Assembly (NCBI RefSeq): GCF_016598575.1
Contig: NZ_CP066801.1
Location: 4,568,501 to 4,632,500, forward strand
Length of the DNA stretch: 64,000 bases
Source: Streptomyces sp. HSG2
GTDB lineage: Bacteria; Actinomycetota; Actinomycetes; Streptomycetales; Streptomycetaceae
Direction of reading: 5' to 3'
In this document: one piece after another, positions 1 to 9,452 of the stretch
Numbering within the stretch: position 1 is the first letter of the stretch
Layout of the letters: every line of letters begins with the position of its first letter
Made by a program: the position numbers and the translations under genes
Notes under the pieces: generated by a model
What the model saw: the letters and a program-made list of their open reading frames with translations, nothing else
Databases searched by the model: none
Told to the model about the DNA's origin: nothing

Positions 1-66
1 GCGACGATCTGGACCAACGACCTCACGGCGGACTACGTCCACGAGAACAGCGCCTACTCCACCTGA
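1..66 (+). CDS. argJ: Glutamate N-acetyltransferase (ArgJ), C-terminal end only
   Basis: The first 21 codons read in frame to a TGA at 64-66. The tail (ATIWTNDLTADYVHENSAYST) matches the C-terminus expected of the bifunctional ornithine acetyltransferase ArgJ. That enzyme recycles the acetyl group from N-acetylornithine to glutamate in arginine synthesis. The identification rests on this short conserved tail plus its place directly before argB, argD and argR, as in the actinobacterial argCJBDR operon. The rest of the gene lies left of the window. Confidence 0.85.
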   Translation, partial: ATIWTNDLTADYVHENSAYST

Positions 67-69
67 CGG

Positions 70-87
70 CCCCGGAGCCGCCCGGGG
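70..87. other. argJ-argB spacer with small hairpin
   Basis: The spacer between argJ and argB is 104 bases, longer than the near-overlap usual in this operon. It carries a modest inverted repeat (CCCCGG, 6-base loop, CCGGGG) just after the argJ stop. No promoter-like sequence is obvious, so read-through from argJ is assumed. The hairpin could be an RNA processing or stability element. Confidence 0.3.
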
Positions 88-170
88 TACCCGTCCCGAG
101 GTCCGCTCCGCCGACCTTTCCCGTCCCTCACGAGCGGCGGCCCACCGCCCATACCCTCCGAAAGACGGCC

Positions 171-1106
171 ATGTCGCTTCCCCGACCGGACGAGTCCCCA
201 TCCGCCACCCGCCGACACACCGCCCTGCCCAAAGCACGCACCCTGGTCGAGGCGCTGCCCTGGCTCACCCGGCACCACGGCAAGACCGTCGTCGTCAAGT
301 TCGGCGGCAACGCCATGGTGGACGAGGACCTCAAGGCGGCCTTCGCCCAGGACATCGTCTTCCTCCGACACGCCGGCCTGCGCCCCGTCGTCGTGCACGG
401 CGGTGGCCCCCAGATCAGCAAGGCCCTCGAAACACACGGCATCGTCAGCGAGTTCAAGGCCGGTCTGAGAGTCACCACCGAGGAGGCCATGGACGTGGTG
501 CGGATGGTGCTGGCCGGGCGGGTACAGCGCGAGTTGGTCGGGTTGCTGAACCGACACGGCCCGCTCGCCGTCGGCCTGACCGGCGAAGACGCGCACACGA
601 TGACCGCCACCCGGCACCGCCCCCGGGTCGACGGCGAACTCGTCGACATCGGCAGGGTCGGCGAGATCACCGAGATCGACACCGGCGCCGTCGAGGCCCT
701 GCTCGCCGACGGCCGCATCCCGGTGGTCTCCTCCATCGCCCGCTCCCGCGACGACCACCACGTCTACAACGTCAACGCCGACACGGCCGCCGCCGCGCTC
801 GCCGCGGCGCTGGGAGCCGAGACCCTCATGGTCCTCACCGACGTGGAGGGGCTCTACGAGAACTGGCCGAACAGCGACGAGGTGATCAGCCGTCTCACCG
901 CCTCGCAGTTGGAACGGCTGCTGCCCGACCTGGCCAGCGGCATGGTGCCGAAGATGCGGGGGTGCCTGCACGCCGTGCGCAACGGTGTCACGACGGCCCG
1001 GGTCATCGACGGGCGCGTGGCCCACTCGATCCTGCTGGAGATCTTCACCGACGAGGGCATCGGCACCATGGTCGTGCCCGACGACCGACATGGAGGCACG
1101 GCGTGA
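171..1106 (+). CDS. argB: Acetylglutamate kinase
   Basis: Cytoplasmic amino acid kinase that phosphorylates N-acetylglutamate, the second step of arginine synthesis. The 311-residue protein has the K43-FGGN nucleotide-binding motif, the HGGGPQ glycine loop near residues 76-81, and VYNVNADTAA near residue 200, all typical of ArgB. The first ~15 residues are an extra Pro/Ser-rich tail before the usual RRHTALPKA start. ATG 171 is the only in-frame start that keeps the conserved N-terminus, but its ribosome site is weak. The stop overlaps the argD start (GTGA), so the two are translationally coupled. Family members are often feedback-inhibited by arginine; the sequence alone does not settle that here. 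Confidence 0.95.
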   Translation: MSLPRPDESPSATRRHTALPKARTLVEALPWLTRHHGKTVVVKFGGNAMVDEDLKAAFAQDIVFLRHAGLRPVVVHGGGPQISKALETHGIVSEFKAGLRVTTEEAMDVVRMVLAGRVQRELVGLLNRHGPLAVGLTGEDAHTMTATRHRPRVDGELVDIGRVGEITEIDTGAVEALLADGRIPVVSSIARSRDDHHVYNVNADTAAAALAAALGAETLMVLTDVEGLYENWPNSDEVISRLTASQLERLLPDLASGMVPKMRGCLHAVRNGVTTARVIDGRVAHSILLEIFTDEGIGTMVVPDDRHGGTA

Positions 1107-2302
1107 CGGCCAACCAGGAACTCACCGCCCGGTGGCGGGACGCGCTCATGGACAACTACGGCACGCCCCGGCTCGCGCTGGTGCGCGGCCTCGGGGACAG
1201 GGTCTGGGACGCCGACGGCGACGAGTACCTCGACTTCGTCGGCGGAATCGCGGTCAACGCGCTGGGCCATGCCCATCCCGCCGTCGTCTCCGCCGTCGGC
1301 CGGCAGATCGGCGAGTTGGGGCACGTGTCGAACCTGTTCGTCGCAGAGCCCGCCGTCGCCCTCGCCGAGCGACTGCTCGGGCTGTTCGAGCGTGAGGGCC
1401 GGGTGTACTTCTGCAATTCCGGGGCCGAGGCCAACGAGGCGGCCTTCAAGATCGGTCGGCTGACCGGCCGTACCCACATGGTCGCCACCTCCGGCGGCTT
1501 CCACGGACGCACCATGGGCGCCCTGGCCCTGACCGGTCAACCCGCCAAGCGGGAGCCTTTCGGCCCGCTCCCCGGCGATGTCACGCACGTCCCCTACGGC
1601 GACGCCCGGGCCCTGGCCGCGGCGGTCACCGAGGAGACGGCCCTGGTGATCATCGAACCGATCCAGGGCGAGAACGGCGTCGTCGTCCCTCCCCCCGGGT
1701 ACCTCAAGGCCGCCCGGGCGATCACCGCCGCCACCGGGGCCCTGCTGGTGCTGGACGAGGTGCAGACCGGCGTCGGGCGCACCGGCCGGTGGTTCGCCTA
1801 CCAGTCCCACGAGGGCGTGTTGCCCGACGTCGTCACCCTGGCCAAGGGCCTCGGCGGGGGTCTGCCGATCGGCGCCGCCGTCGCCTTCGGCCGGGCCGCC
1901 CACCTGCTCGGACCCGGTTCGCACGGCACCACCTTCGGCGGCAACCCGTTGGCCTGCGCCGCCGGCCTGGCCGTCCTCGACACCATCGAGAAGGACGGGC
2001 TGCTGGCCGAGGTCGAGCGGCTGGGGGCCCGCCTGCGGGAAGGGATCACGGCACTGGGGCACCCGTCGATCGTCGAGGTCCGCGGCGCGGGCCTGTTGCT
2101 GGGTATCGTGCTCACCGAGCCGCGGGCGCCTCGGGCGCAGCAGGCGGCCCAGGACGCCGGCTTCCTCGTGAACGTGCCCGCGCCCGACGTCGTGCGACTG
2201 ATGCCGCCGCTGACGCTCGGGGACGCCGCGGTGGACGCCTTCCTGGGGGCACTTCCCGGCATCCTGGACCGAGCCGGCGCGGACGGACCGACCGGAGACT
2301 GA
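1103..2302 (+). CDS. argD: Acetylornithine aminotransferase
   Basis: PLP-dependent class III aminotransferase converting N-acetylglutamate semialdehyde to N-acetylornithine. The GTG at 1103 overlaps the argB stop and has GGAGG at 1092-1096, which decides the start over upstream in-frame codons. The 399-residue product shows CNSGAEANEAA, FHGRTMGAL, LDEVQTGVGRTG and the Schiff-base lysine K248 in TLAKGLGGGLPIGA, followed by GTTFGGNPLACAA. Length is normal for ArgD. Only 7 bases separate it from argR, so argB, argD and argR are one transcript. Confidence 0.97.
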   Translation: MTANQELTARWRDALMDNYGTPRLALVRGLGDRVWDADGDEYLDFVGGIAVNALGHAHPAVVSAVGRQIGELGHVSNLFVAEPAVALAERLLGLFEREGRVYFCNSGAEANEAAFKIGRLTGRTHMVATSGGFHGRTMGALALTGQPAKREPFGPLPGDVTHVPYGDARALAAAVTEETALVIIEPIQGENGVVVPPPGYLKAARAITAATGALLVLDEVQTGVGRTGRWFAYQSHEGVLPDVVTLAKGLGGGLPIGAAVAFGRAAHLLGPGSHGTTFGGNPLACAAGLAVLDTIEKDGLLAEVERLGARLREGITALGHPSIVEVRGAGLLLGIVLTEPRAPRAQQAAQDAGFLVNVPAPDVVRLMPPLTLGDAAVDAFLGALPGILDRAGADGPTGD

Positions 2303-2309
2303 GACGACG

Positions 2310-2855
2310 ATGAGCCAGGAGCAGGACCGTGAGGGCCCGGGAGGCCTCGGGCCCGCGGTGCCGCAGACCCGCACGGCGCGTCACCGACGCATCGTGGACA
2401 TCCTCAACCGCAGGCCGGTGCGCTCGCAGAGCCAACTGGCCAAGGCCCTCGCCGACGACGGGCTGACCGTCACCCAGGCCACGCTCTCCCGGGACCTGGA
2501 CGAGCTGAACGCGGTGAAGATCCGCAACACCGACGGCGACCTCATCTACGCCGTGCCCAGCGAGGGCGGGTTCCGCACCCCCCGAGCGCCCCTGGGAGAG
2601 TCGGCGAAGGAGGAGCGGATGCGCCGGCTCGCCGCCGAGCTGCTGATCTCGGCGGAGGCCTCCGCCAACCTCGTGGTGCTGCGTACCCCGCCGGGTGCCG
2701 CGCAGTTCCTCGCCTCCGCGATCGACCAGGCCGAGCTGCACGACATCCTGGGAACCATCGCCGGGGACGACACGCTGCTCCTCATCAGCCGTCGCCCCAC
2801 GGGAGGCCAGGACCTGGCCGATCACCTGCTGCGGCTGGCGCAGAACGGCCCCTGA
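2310..2855 (+). CDS. argR: Arginine repressor
   Basis: Transcription regulator of arginine genes. The 181-residue protein has an N-terminal winged helix (SQSQLAKALADDGLTVTQATLSRDL split across residues ~33-60) and a C-terminal arginine-binding, hexamer-forming domain with GTIAGDDTLLLI. It is the last gene of the arg operon, and from family knowledge ArgR represses its own operon when arginine is high. A plausible target, the argG promoter, lies in this window near 6583-6622. Confidence 0.95.
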   Translation: MSQEQDREGPGGLGPAVPQTRTARHRRIVDILNRRPVRSQSQLAKALADDGLTVTQATLSRDLDELNAVKIRNTDGDLIYAVPSEGGFRTPRAPLGESAKEERMRRLAAELLISAEASANLVVLRTPPGAAQFLASAIDQAELHDILGTIAGDDTLLLISRRPTGGQDLADHLLRLAQNGP

Positions 2856-2875
2856 GGTCCCACGCGCGACACCGG

Positions 2876-2910
2876 GCGTCCCCCCGGGGCCCACCCTCCG
2901 GGGCGGACGC
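2876..2910. terminator. Likely terminator between argR and apbE
   Basis: An imperfect GC-rich inverted repeat (GCGTCCCCCCGG with CCGGGGCGGACGC) sits in the 75-base gap between the convergent argR and apbE. A second tight repeat (GAGCCGGC, GCCGGCTC) at 2916-2932 runs into the apbE stop codon. Neither has a T tract, which is common in streptomycetes. Confidence 0.5.
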
Positions 2911-2930
2911 GAGTCGAGCCGGCCGCCGGC

Positions 2931-3725
2931 TCAGCCCAGCCAGGCGGCGAGCCCTCGCGTGCACCGTGTCTCGTCTCCCGAGGTGACCATCAGCCCCTCC
3001 ACGCCGCCCAGCGAGTCCAGCCACGGCAGGCCCTCCCGCGACCCCATCGCCAAGGCCGCGGTGGCCCAGCAGTCCGCCCAGGTCAGCCGCGGGGCCACCA
3101 CGGTGACCGAGACGAGGTCGGTGGCGGCCGGACGCCCGGTGCGGGGGTCGACGACGTGGGCCCCGCGCTCCGCCGTGCCGGAGGTGGCCACCGCCACGCC
3201 CTCCGTGCCGGCCGAGGAGATCACGGCGGCCAGGCCACCGGGTCGGAGGGGGTCCGCGACACCGACCCGCCAGGCTCGCCCCTCGCCCGGCGAGCCGAGC
3301 ACCTGGACGTCCCCGCCTCCGTTGACGCTGACCCCGCTCGCACCCGCCGCGGCCACCCGCCGGGCCGCGCGCTCGACGGCCCAGCCCTTGACGATCCCGG
3401 TCGGATCGATCCGCCCCCCGTAGGACGCGCTGAACCAGCCGCCGCTCACCCGGGTCGCCGCGGTGGCGAGGTCCAGCACCCGCGCCACCTGGGGCGGGCA
3501 CGCGCCGAGGGCCACCTCCCCCCGGGCCAGCCGACTGATCGGACTGTCGGCGCGAAAGGTGCTGAACATCGAGTCCGACCGGTGGAGTTCGGCCACCGCC
3601 TCGGCCACCGCCGCCCCGACGGTGTCGGGTTCGCCGCCGCGGACGTCGAAGGAGAAGACGGTGCCCATCGCCTCCACGGTGTGTCGGATCACCGACCCGC
3701 CCCCGACCGCGCCGACCGCCGTCAA
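2931..3725 (-). CDS. apbE: FAD:protein FMN transferase (ApbE family)
   Basis: ApbE-type flavinyltransferases attach FMN from FAD to a threonine of extracytoplasmic FMN-binding proteins. The product (up to 264 residues) has MGTVFSFDV, IDPTGIVKGWAVERA, VNGGGDVQVLG and AHVVDPRTGRPA, the expected FAD and metal-binding signatures. No lipoprotein signal is visible, so it is probably cytoplasmic or uses an unusual export route. The longest frame starts at a TTG that overlaps the TGA of the upstream FMN-binding gene; a GTG at 3692 is an alternative start. It is the last gene of the minus-strand redox cassette, immediately after its likely substrate. Confidence 0.9.
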   Translation of the reverse strand: MTAVGAVGGGSVIRHTVEAMGTVFSFDVRGGEPDTVGAAVAEAVAELHRSDSMFSTFRADSPISRLARGEVALGACPPQVARVLDLATAATRVSGGWFSASYGGRIDPTGIVKGWAVERAARRVAAAGASGVSVNGGGDVQVLGSPGEGRAWRVGVADPLRPGGLAAVISSAGTEGVAVATSGTAERGAHVVDPRTGRPAATDLVSVTVVAPRLTWADCWATAALAMGSREGLPWLDSLGGVEGLMVTSGDETRCTRGLAAWLG

Positions 3726-4168
3726 CCGGCCGCCCGGTCGAGGGCGGACTGCAGGGACTGCCGATACCCCGCGCTGGTGTAGGTGGCCCCGGACACGGCG
3801 TCGATGTCGGCGCCGCCCGCCGCCACCGCCGCGCGGTCGAGCCGGGGCACGGCGTCCGAGCTGATTCGGCCCGACTGGCCGCCCTCGGGCGCCTGGACCG
3901 CCTCGGAAGCGATGATCAGGCCGTCGCTCACGGTGATCCTCACCTGGACGGCGCCGAACCGGGTGTCGACGACGTCCCCGTCCACCGTGTCGGAGACCGC
4001 GTCACGGCCGCCCTGGGCGGACGGGGCGGCCGTCGCGGGCGGCGCCGCCTCGCCCGCCACCGCGGCACCGGGATCCGTCGTCGGTTTCAGCGACAGCAGC
4101 AGCACGATCCCGGTGACGGTCGCCGCGCCGGCCAACACCGCGCGGCGCAGGGGATGACTCTTCCTCAT
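3722..4168 (-). CDS. FMN-binding domain protein, likely ApbE substrate
   Basis: A 148-residue protein with a signal anchor (residues ~8-26) followed by an Ala/Pro linker and an FMN-binding domain like that of NqrC and RnfG. The C-terminal DAVSGATYTSAGY contains the threonine motif that ApbE flavinylates. It is therefore predicted to be an extracytoplasmic one-electron carrier bearing covalent FMN. Start is ATG at 4168 with GGAG upstream, 24 bases after the stop of the reductase gene, and its own stop overlaps the longest apbE frame. The arrangement points to electron flow from the membrane reductase to this protein. Confidence 0.88.
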   Translation of the reverse strand: MRKSHPLRRAVLAGAATVTGIVLLLSLKPTTDPGAAVAGEAAPPATAAPSAQGGRDAVSDTVDGDVVDTRFGAVQVRITVSDGLIIASEAVQAPEGGQSGRISSDAVPRLDRAAVAAGGADIDAVSGATYTSAGYRQSLQSALDRAAG

Positions 4169-4192
4169 GGGCCCTCAGCTCCTGACTGTCGT

Positions 4193-5575
4193 TCACATCG
4201 CGAACGACTCGTGGTGGATGCGACGGGCCGGCACACCCGCCCCGCGCAACGCCTCGTACACCGACCGGGCGAAGCCGGGTGGTCCGCACATGAACACGTC
4301 GTGACGGTCGATGTCCGGGATCTTGCTGGTCAGGGTCTCCGCCGAGATGTCGGGGCGCTCCCCGTCCGGGCTGTTCACCGCGTACATCAGCCGGGCCCCC
4401 CGTTCGTCGGCGATCGCGGCCAGCTCGCTCCAGAGCGCCAGGTCCCGGGTGCTGTTGGCGCGGTAGAGCAGGGTGATGTCCCCGCCGGAACCCGGCAGCG
4501 TCTCGAAGAGGGCGCGCATCGGCGTGATCCCGACCCCGCCCGCCACCAGCAGCACCTTGCCGCGGCTGCGGCGCCGCGCGGTCAGCGCCCCGTAGGGTCC
4601 CTCCGCCCAGACCCGGGTGCCGGGCCTCAGCTCCCGCAGTCGCTCGCTGTGGTCGCCCATCGCCTTCACGGTGATCCTCAACGTGTCAGGCCGAGGAGGG
4701 GCCGACAGCGAGTACGGGTGCGAGCTGAACCGCATGCCCGGGGCCAGGAACCGCCAGCGGAAGAACTGCCCGGCCTCCGCCCCGATCCGGTGCAGCCGCC
4801 GCCCGCCGATCAACACCGACACGACGCCCGGCGCCTCCTCGACGACCGAGTCGACCCGGAGCCGGTGCCGCAGGTTCAGCCGCAGCGGCGTGAGGACGCG
4901 ATACCAGACGACGAGCGCGGTCACCGACCCGTACAGCGCGTACCAGGCGGTGGTGGCCAGCGGCTCGACCGCGAAGTCGTAGCCTGTGGTCAGCTGGTGC
5001 CAGAAGGCCAGGAAGACCGCCGCGTAGGTCAGCAGGTGCAGGTGGTACCAGGCGTCGTAGGGGATCCTTCGGCGCACCGGGCCGGCGGAGGCCGACCCGA
5101 TGACCGCCAGAAGCGCCGTGCCGACGGCGGCCTTGCCCATGTCGGGAAGTCCCTGGATCGATTCGACGGTCTGGGCGACGACGGTGCCGAGCCCTCCGCC
5201 GGCCTGGAGGGCGTACCCCCACATGGTGAGCAGGACGTGGGCGAGGGTGAGGCACAGGGTGTACCGGCCGGACATGGCGTGCCACCGGGCGACACGGTCG
5301 GAACCCACGCGGCGCTCCAGGGCGGGTACGCGGGCCATCTGCAGGACCACCAAGGCCATCAGGTAGCCGGCCAGCAGTCCGGTGATCCGGCCGGCGTTCA
5401 GGATCCGACCGGCGTCGTCGGAGATGGCGGGCGTGTTGCGCCACCACAGCCACAACACGCCCGCCGCGCCCGCCCACACGGCGAGCAGCAGGGGGACGGC
5501 CGGGGAACGTCGCGGCCGGATGCGGCGCATCGTCTGTCGTCGGGCGGCACGGCCGCCGGCGAGCGTGGTGGTCAC
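4193..5575 (-). CDS. Membrane ferric-reductase-like flavoprotein (ferredoxin reductase family)
   Basis: A 460-residue membrane protein. The N-terminal half has about six hydrophobic segments with histidines placed as possible heme ligands (RWHAMSGRY, LTLAHVLL, WYHLHLLTY, FWHQL), as in ferric reductase-like domains. The C-terminal half is an FNR-type domain with HPYSLSA for FAD, GGVGITPM for NAD(P)H and FMCGPPGF. It likely moves electrons from cytoplasmic NAD(P)H across the membrane. The start is GTG 5575, chosen for its GGAGG five bases upstream; the much longer frame runs through the transpeptidase gene and is not real. It heads the FMN-binding/ApbE pair, which suggests one functional unit. 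Confidence 0.87.
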   Translation of the reverse strand: MTTTLAGGRAARRQTMRRIRPRRSPAVPLLLAVWAGAAGVLWLWWRNTPAISDDAGRILNAGRITGLLAGYLMALVVLQMARVPALERRVGSDRVARWHAMSGRYTLCLTLAHVLLTMWGYALQAGGGLGTVVAQTVESIQGLPDMGKAAVGTALLAVIGSASAGPVRRRIPYDAWYHLHLLTYAAVFLAFWHQLTTGYDFAVEPLATTAWYALYGSVTALVVWYRVLTPLRLNLRHRLRVDSVVEEAPGVVSVLIGGRRLHRIGAEAGQFFRWRFLAPGMRFSSHPYSLSAPPRPDTLRITVKAMGDHSERLRELRPGTRVWAEGPYGALTARRRSRGKVLLVAGGVGITPMRALFETLPGSGGDITLLYRANSTRDLALWSELAAIADERGARLMYAVNSPDGERPDISAETLTSKIPDIDRHDVFMCGPPGFARSVYEALRGAGVPARRIHHESFAM

Positions 5576-5634
5576 GGTTTCCTCCGGGGGACAAGACCGT
5601 CGGCCCACGTGTACGTGCCGCGCTCCCCGGATGT

Positions 5635-6342
5635 TCAGTGGCGGACGATCGCGGTCGGGCCGTCCGCCGTGCCGATCGCGATGTGCGGCCGGTGCGCCGG
5701 GTCGACCCAGCCGAGGATCCTCCGCATCGCCTCGGCCGGGACCGACACGCATCCGGCGGTCGCGCCCTTCCCGTCCACGTGCAGGAAGATCCCGGCACCG
5801 CGTCCTCGCACCGGGCGGTCGTAGTTGAAGCCGACGACGAGGGCGTGGTCGTACTGAGGTCGGTAGGACGACAGGTGTTCGGCCCGGTCGGCGGCGCAGT
5901 CGGCGGCGAGCGGTTCGGTCCAGCGGTTGTAGGCGCGGGAGGTGTTGTCCTGGCACCACCAGGAGTTCTCGTGGACCGCCCGGTAGGGATGGCTCGTGCC
6001 CGGGGGCGCGGGAAGGGCGCCGAAGGCGTAGGGGAGGTCGTAGATCCCGGTGGGGGTGGTGGAGGTGCCCTGCCGGCGGGTCGTGCCCTCGGTCAGGCCG
6101 CGCGCGCCGAAGCGAGCGGGGGCCGAGCCGATCTCCCTCCACCGGCCGTCCTCCCGTTGCCACCAGGTGAGCGTGCCCGTCGTGGAAGCCGTGTCGGGGG
6201 CCACGGCGGTGAGGAGTTGCTCGCCGCCTCCGGTGTCGGCCATGCGGTCGGGGAGGAGCGGCGGGGGTTCCGCCCCCCGGGCGGGACCGACCGTGAGGGT
6301 GAGGAGGGCCACCGAGACGAGGGTGGCGCGTACGCATCGCAT
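5635..6342 (-). CDS. Secreted L,D-transpeptidase-like protein
   Basis: A 235-residue protein with a signal peptide (hydrophobic core VSVALLTLTVG, likely cleavage after PARG). It has a YkuD-type catalytic region: FLHVDGKGATAGCVSV carries the conserved histidine and the catalytic cysteine in a GC(V/I)S context. Such domains form 3-3 peptidoglycan cross-links or attach proteins to the wall. The TACCGT hexamer on the minus strand at 6355-6350, seven bases before ATG 6342, suggests a leaderless message. It lies 59 bases upstream of the reductase gene on the same strand and may be cotranscribed; the functional link to the redox genes is inference. Confidence 0.82.
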   Translation of the reverse strand: MRCVRATLVSVALLTLTVGPARGAEPPPLLPDRMADTGGGEQLLTAVAPDTASTTGTLTWWQREDGRWREIGSAPARFGARGLTEGTTRRQGTSTTPTGIYDLPYAFGALPAPPGTSHPYRAVHENSWWCQDNTSRAYNRWTEPLAADCAADRAEHLSSYRPQYDHALVVGFNYDRPVRGRGAGIFLHVDGKGATAGCVSVPAEAMRRILGWVDPAHRPHIAIGTADGPTAIVRH

Positions 6343-6582
6343 GGCTCGGACGGTAGCCGGCGGCGAGGGATCCGGCAGTCCTGGAAGGCGCGCGACCTTC
6401 CGAGGGCGGTGTGCGTCGTTCGGGTGAACCCCCCGGGCGGTCGGCCCGGACGGCCCGAGGCCCGGGCCTCGAAGGTGCTCGTCGGTCGGAGAGTGGGCCG
6501 GGGGAGTGGCGTGACCGCTTCGTCGCGCGTGGATCGCCGTTCGCCGGCGGACGGGGCCTCCGTGACGCCCTGGGCGCCTCGA
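6343..6582. other. Gene-free spacer upstream of the argG promoter
   Basis: This stretch separates the divergent transpeptidase and argG genes. Apart from the -10-like hexamer of the transpeptidase gene at 6350-6355, I see no convincing coding pattern or strong inverted repeat. Confidence 0.4.
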
Positions 6583-6622
6583 TTGACGAATCATGCGGAA
6601 GCCTGCATACTCATGCATGTCA
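6583..6622 (+). promoter_or_regulatory. argG promoter with overlapping ARG-box-like sequence
   Basis: TTGACG at 6583-6588 and CATACT at 6606-6611 are 17 bases apart, a standard sigma-70 spacing. The same DNA carries AATCATGCG and TGCATACTCATGCATG, resembling the paired AT-rich ARG boxes bound by ArgR in streptomycetes. Binding across the -35 to +1 region would block RNA polymerase. The predicted message has a leader of about 30 bases. Confidence 0.7.
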
Positions 6623-6648
6623 AGTGATTGCACTGTGAGGAGAAGCCC

Positions 6649-7842
<1,194 letters not shown>

Positions 7843-7848
7843 CCGCCC

Positions 7849-7875
7849 CGCCTCCCCCGTCCCGGCGGGGAGGCG
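7849..7875 (+). terminator. Hairpin between argG and argH
   Basis: A perfect 9-base-pair stem (CGCCTCCCC, 9-base loop, GGGGAGGCG) lies seven bases after the argG stop. It could reduce read-through into argH or protect the argG message end; argH has no clear promoter of its own. Confidence 0.5.
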
Positions 7876-7918
7876 GCGCCACCGTCCCGGACCCCGGAAT
7901 CGACAAGGAGCACAGCAG

Positions 7919-9346
7919 GTGAGCAACGACAGCGGTGACGTCCGGCTCTGGGGCGGGCGGTTCGCCGACGGCCCCGCCGAGGCGCTGGCGAAGCTGTCCG
8001 CGTCCGTCCACTTCGACTGGCGGCTCGCGCCGTACGACATCGCCGGGTCCCGCGCCCACGCCCGCGTGTTGCGCGCGGCAGGTCTGCTCACCGCCGACGA
8101 GCTGACCGGCATGCTCGCGGGCCTCGACCGGCTGGAGGCGGACGTGGCGTCGGGGGCCTTCCTCGGCACGGTCGCCGACGAGGACGTGCACACCGCCCTG
8201 GAGCGGGGCCTCCTGGAGCGGGTCGGCCCCGACCTCGGGGGCAAGCTTCGGGCCGGGCGCTCCCGGAACGACCAGGTCGCGACCCTGTTTCGGATGTACC
8301 TGCGGGACCACGCCCGGATCCTGGGCGGGCTCGTCGCCGACCTCCAGCAGACTCTGATCGGTCTCGCCGAGGCCCATCCGGACGTGGCCATGCCGGGCCG
8401 CACACACCTGCAACACGCCCAGCCGGTGCTCTTCGCGCACCACGTCCTCGCGCACGTCCAGGCTCTGTCCCGGGACGCCGAGCGGCTGCGCCAGTGGGAC
8501 CACCGCACGGCGGTGTCGCCCTACGGCTCCGGGGCGCTCGCCGGTTCCTCCTTCGGCCTGGACCCCGAGGCCGTCGCCGAGGAGCTGGGCTTCGAGCGGG
8601 GCAGTTCGGGCAACTCCATCGACGGCACGGCCTCCCGGGACTTCGCCGCGGAGTTCGCCTTCGTGACCGCGATGATCGGGTTGGATCTCTCCCGTCTCGC
8701 CGAGGAGATCATCATCTGGAACACGAGGGAGTTCTCCTTCGTGACGCTCCACGATGCCTTCTCCACCGGCTCGTCGATCATGCCGCAGAAGAAGAATCCC
8801 GACATCGCCGAGCTGGCCCGGGGCAAGTCGGGGCGCCTGATCGGCAACCTCACGGGGCTGCTGGCCACGCTCAAGGCGCTCCCGCTCGCCTACAACCGCG
8901 ATCTCCAGGAGGACAAGGAGCCGGTCTTCGACTCCGTCGACCAACTGGAGATCCTGCTCCCGGCCTTCACGGGGATGATGGCGACCCTCACCGTGCACCG
9001 GGAGCGTATGGAGGAGCTGGCGCCGGCCGGGTTCTCGCTCGCCACGGACATCGCCGACTGGCTGGTCCGCGACGGCGTGCCCTTCCGCGTCGCGCACGAG
9101 GTGGCCGGGGAATGCGTCAAGCTCGCCGAGTCCGAGGGGAAGGAGCTGGACCAGCTCACCGACGCGCAGTTCGCGGCGATCTCCCCCCGACTGACCCCCG
9201 AGGTCCGCTCCGTTCTCGACGTCCACGGTGCCATCGCCTCCCGCGGCGCTCGGGGAGGTACCGCGCCGAGCGCGGTGGCCGCCCAACTCGCCGAGGTCAC
9301 GGCGGACCTGGCCGTTCAGCGGGACTGGGTGGACGCCGGGCGGTGA
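7919..9346 (+). CDS. argH: Argininosuccinate lyase
   Basis: Last enzyme of arginine synthesis, splitting argininosuccinate to arginine and fumarate. The 475-residue protein has the fumarase/aspartase signature GSSIMPQKKNPD, the SRNDQVAT motif and GRTHLQHAQP, all expected for an active homotetrameric lyase. Start is GTG 7919 with AGGAG about eight bases upstream. It follows argG by 76 bases. Confidence 0.97.
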   Translation: MSNDSGDVRLWGGRFADGPAEALAKLSASVHFDWRLAPYDIAGSRAHARVLRAAGLLTADELTGMLAGLDRLEADVASGAFLGTVADEDVHTALERGLLERVGPDLGGKLRAGRSRNDQVATLFRMYLRDHARILGGLVADLQQTLIGLAEAHPDVAMPGRTHLQHAQPVLFAHHVLAHVQALSRDAERLRQWDHRTAVSPYGSGALAGSSFGLDPEAVAEELGFERGSSGNSIDGTASRDFAAEFAFVTAMIGLDLSRLAEEIIIWNTREFSFVTLHDAFSTGSSIMPQKKNPDIAELARGKSGRLIGNLTGLLATLKALPLAYNRDLQEDKEPVFDSVDQLEILLPAFTGMMATLTVHRERMEELAPAGFSLATDIADWLVRDGVPFRVAHEVAGECVKLAESEGKELDQLTDAQFAAISPRLTPEVRSVLDVHGAIASRGARGGTAPSAVAAQLAEVTADLAVQRDWVDAGR

Positions 9347-9401
9347 CCCGGTCGCGCGGTCTCCCGTCGGCGACCTCCCGACGGGACGCCGCGCATGAGT
9401 C

Positions 9402-9431
9402 ACACATGACCCAAATGAGACTTTCATGTGT
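9402..9431. promoter_or_regulatory. Inverted repeat operator upstream of tetR gene
   Basis: ACACATGA at 9402-9409 and TCATGTGT at 9424-9431 form perfect 8-base arms 14 bases apart, in a notably AT-rich pocket. A TATCGT hexamer at 9441-9446 lies six bases before the ATG. The layout fits an autoregulatory TetR operator overlapping the promoter of the TetR/MFS pair. Confidence 0.6.
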
Positions 9432-9452
9432 CATATGGGCTATCGTCGTCCC

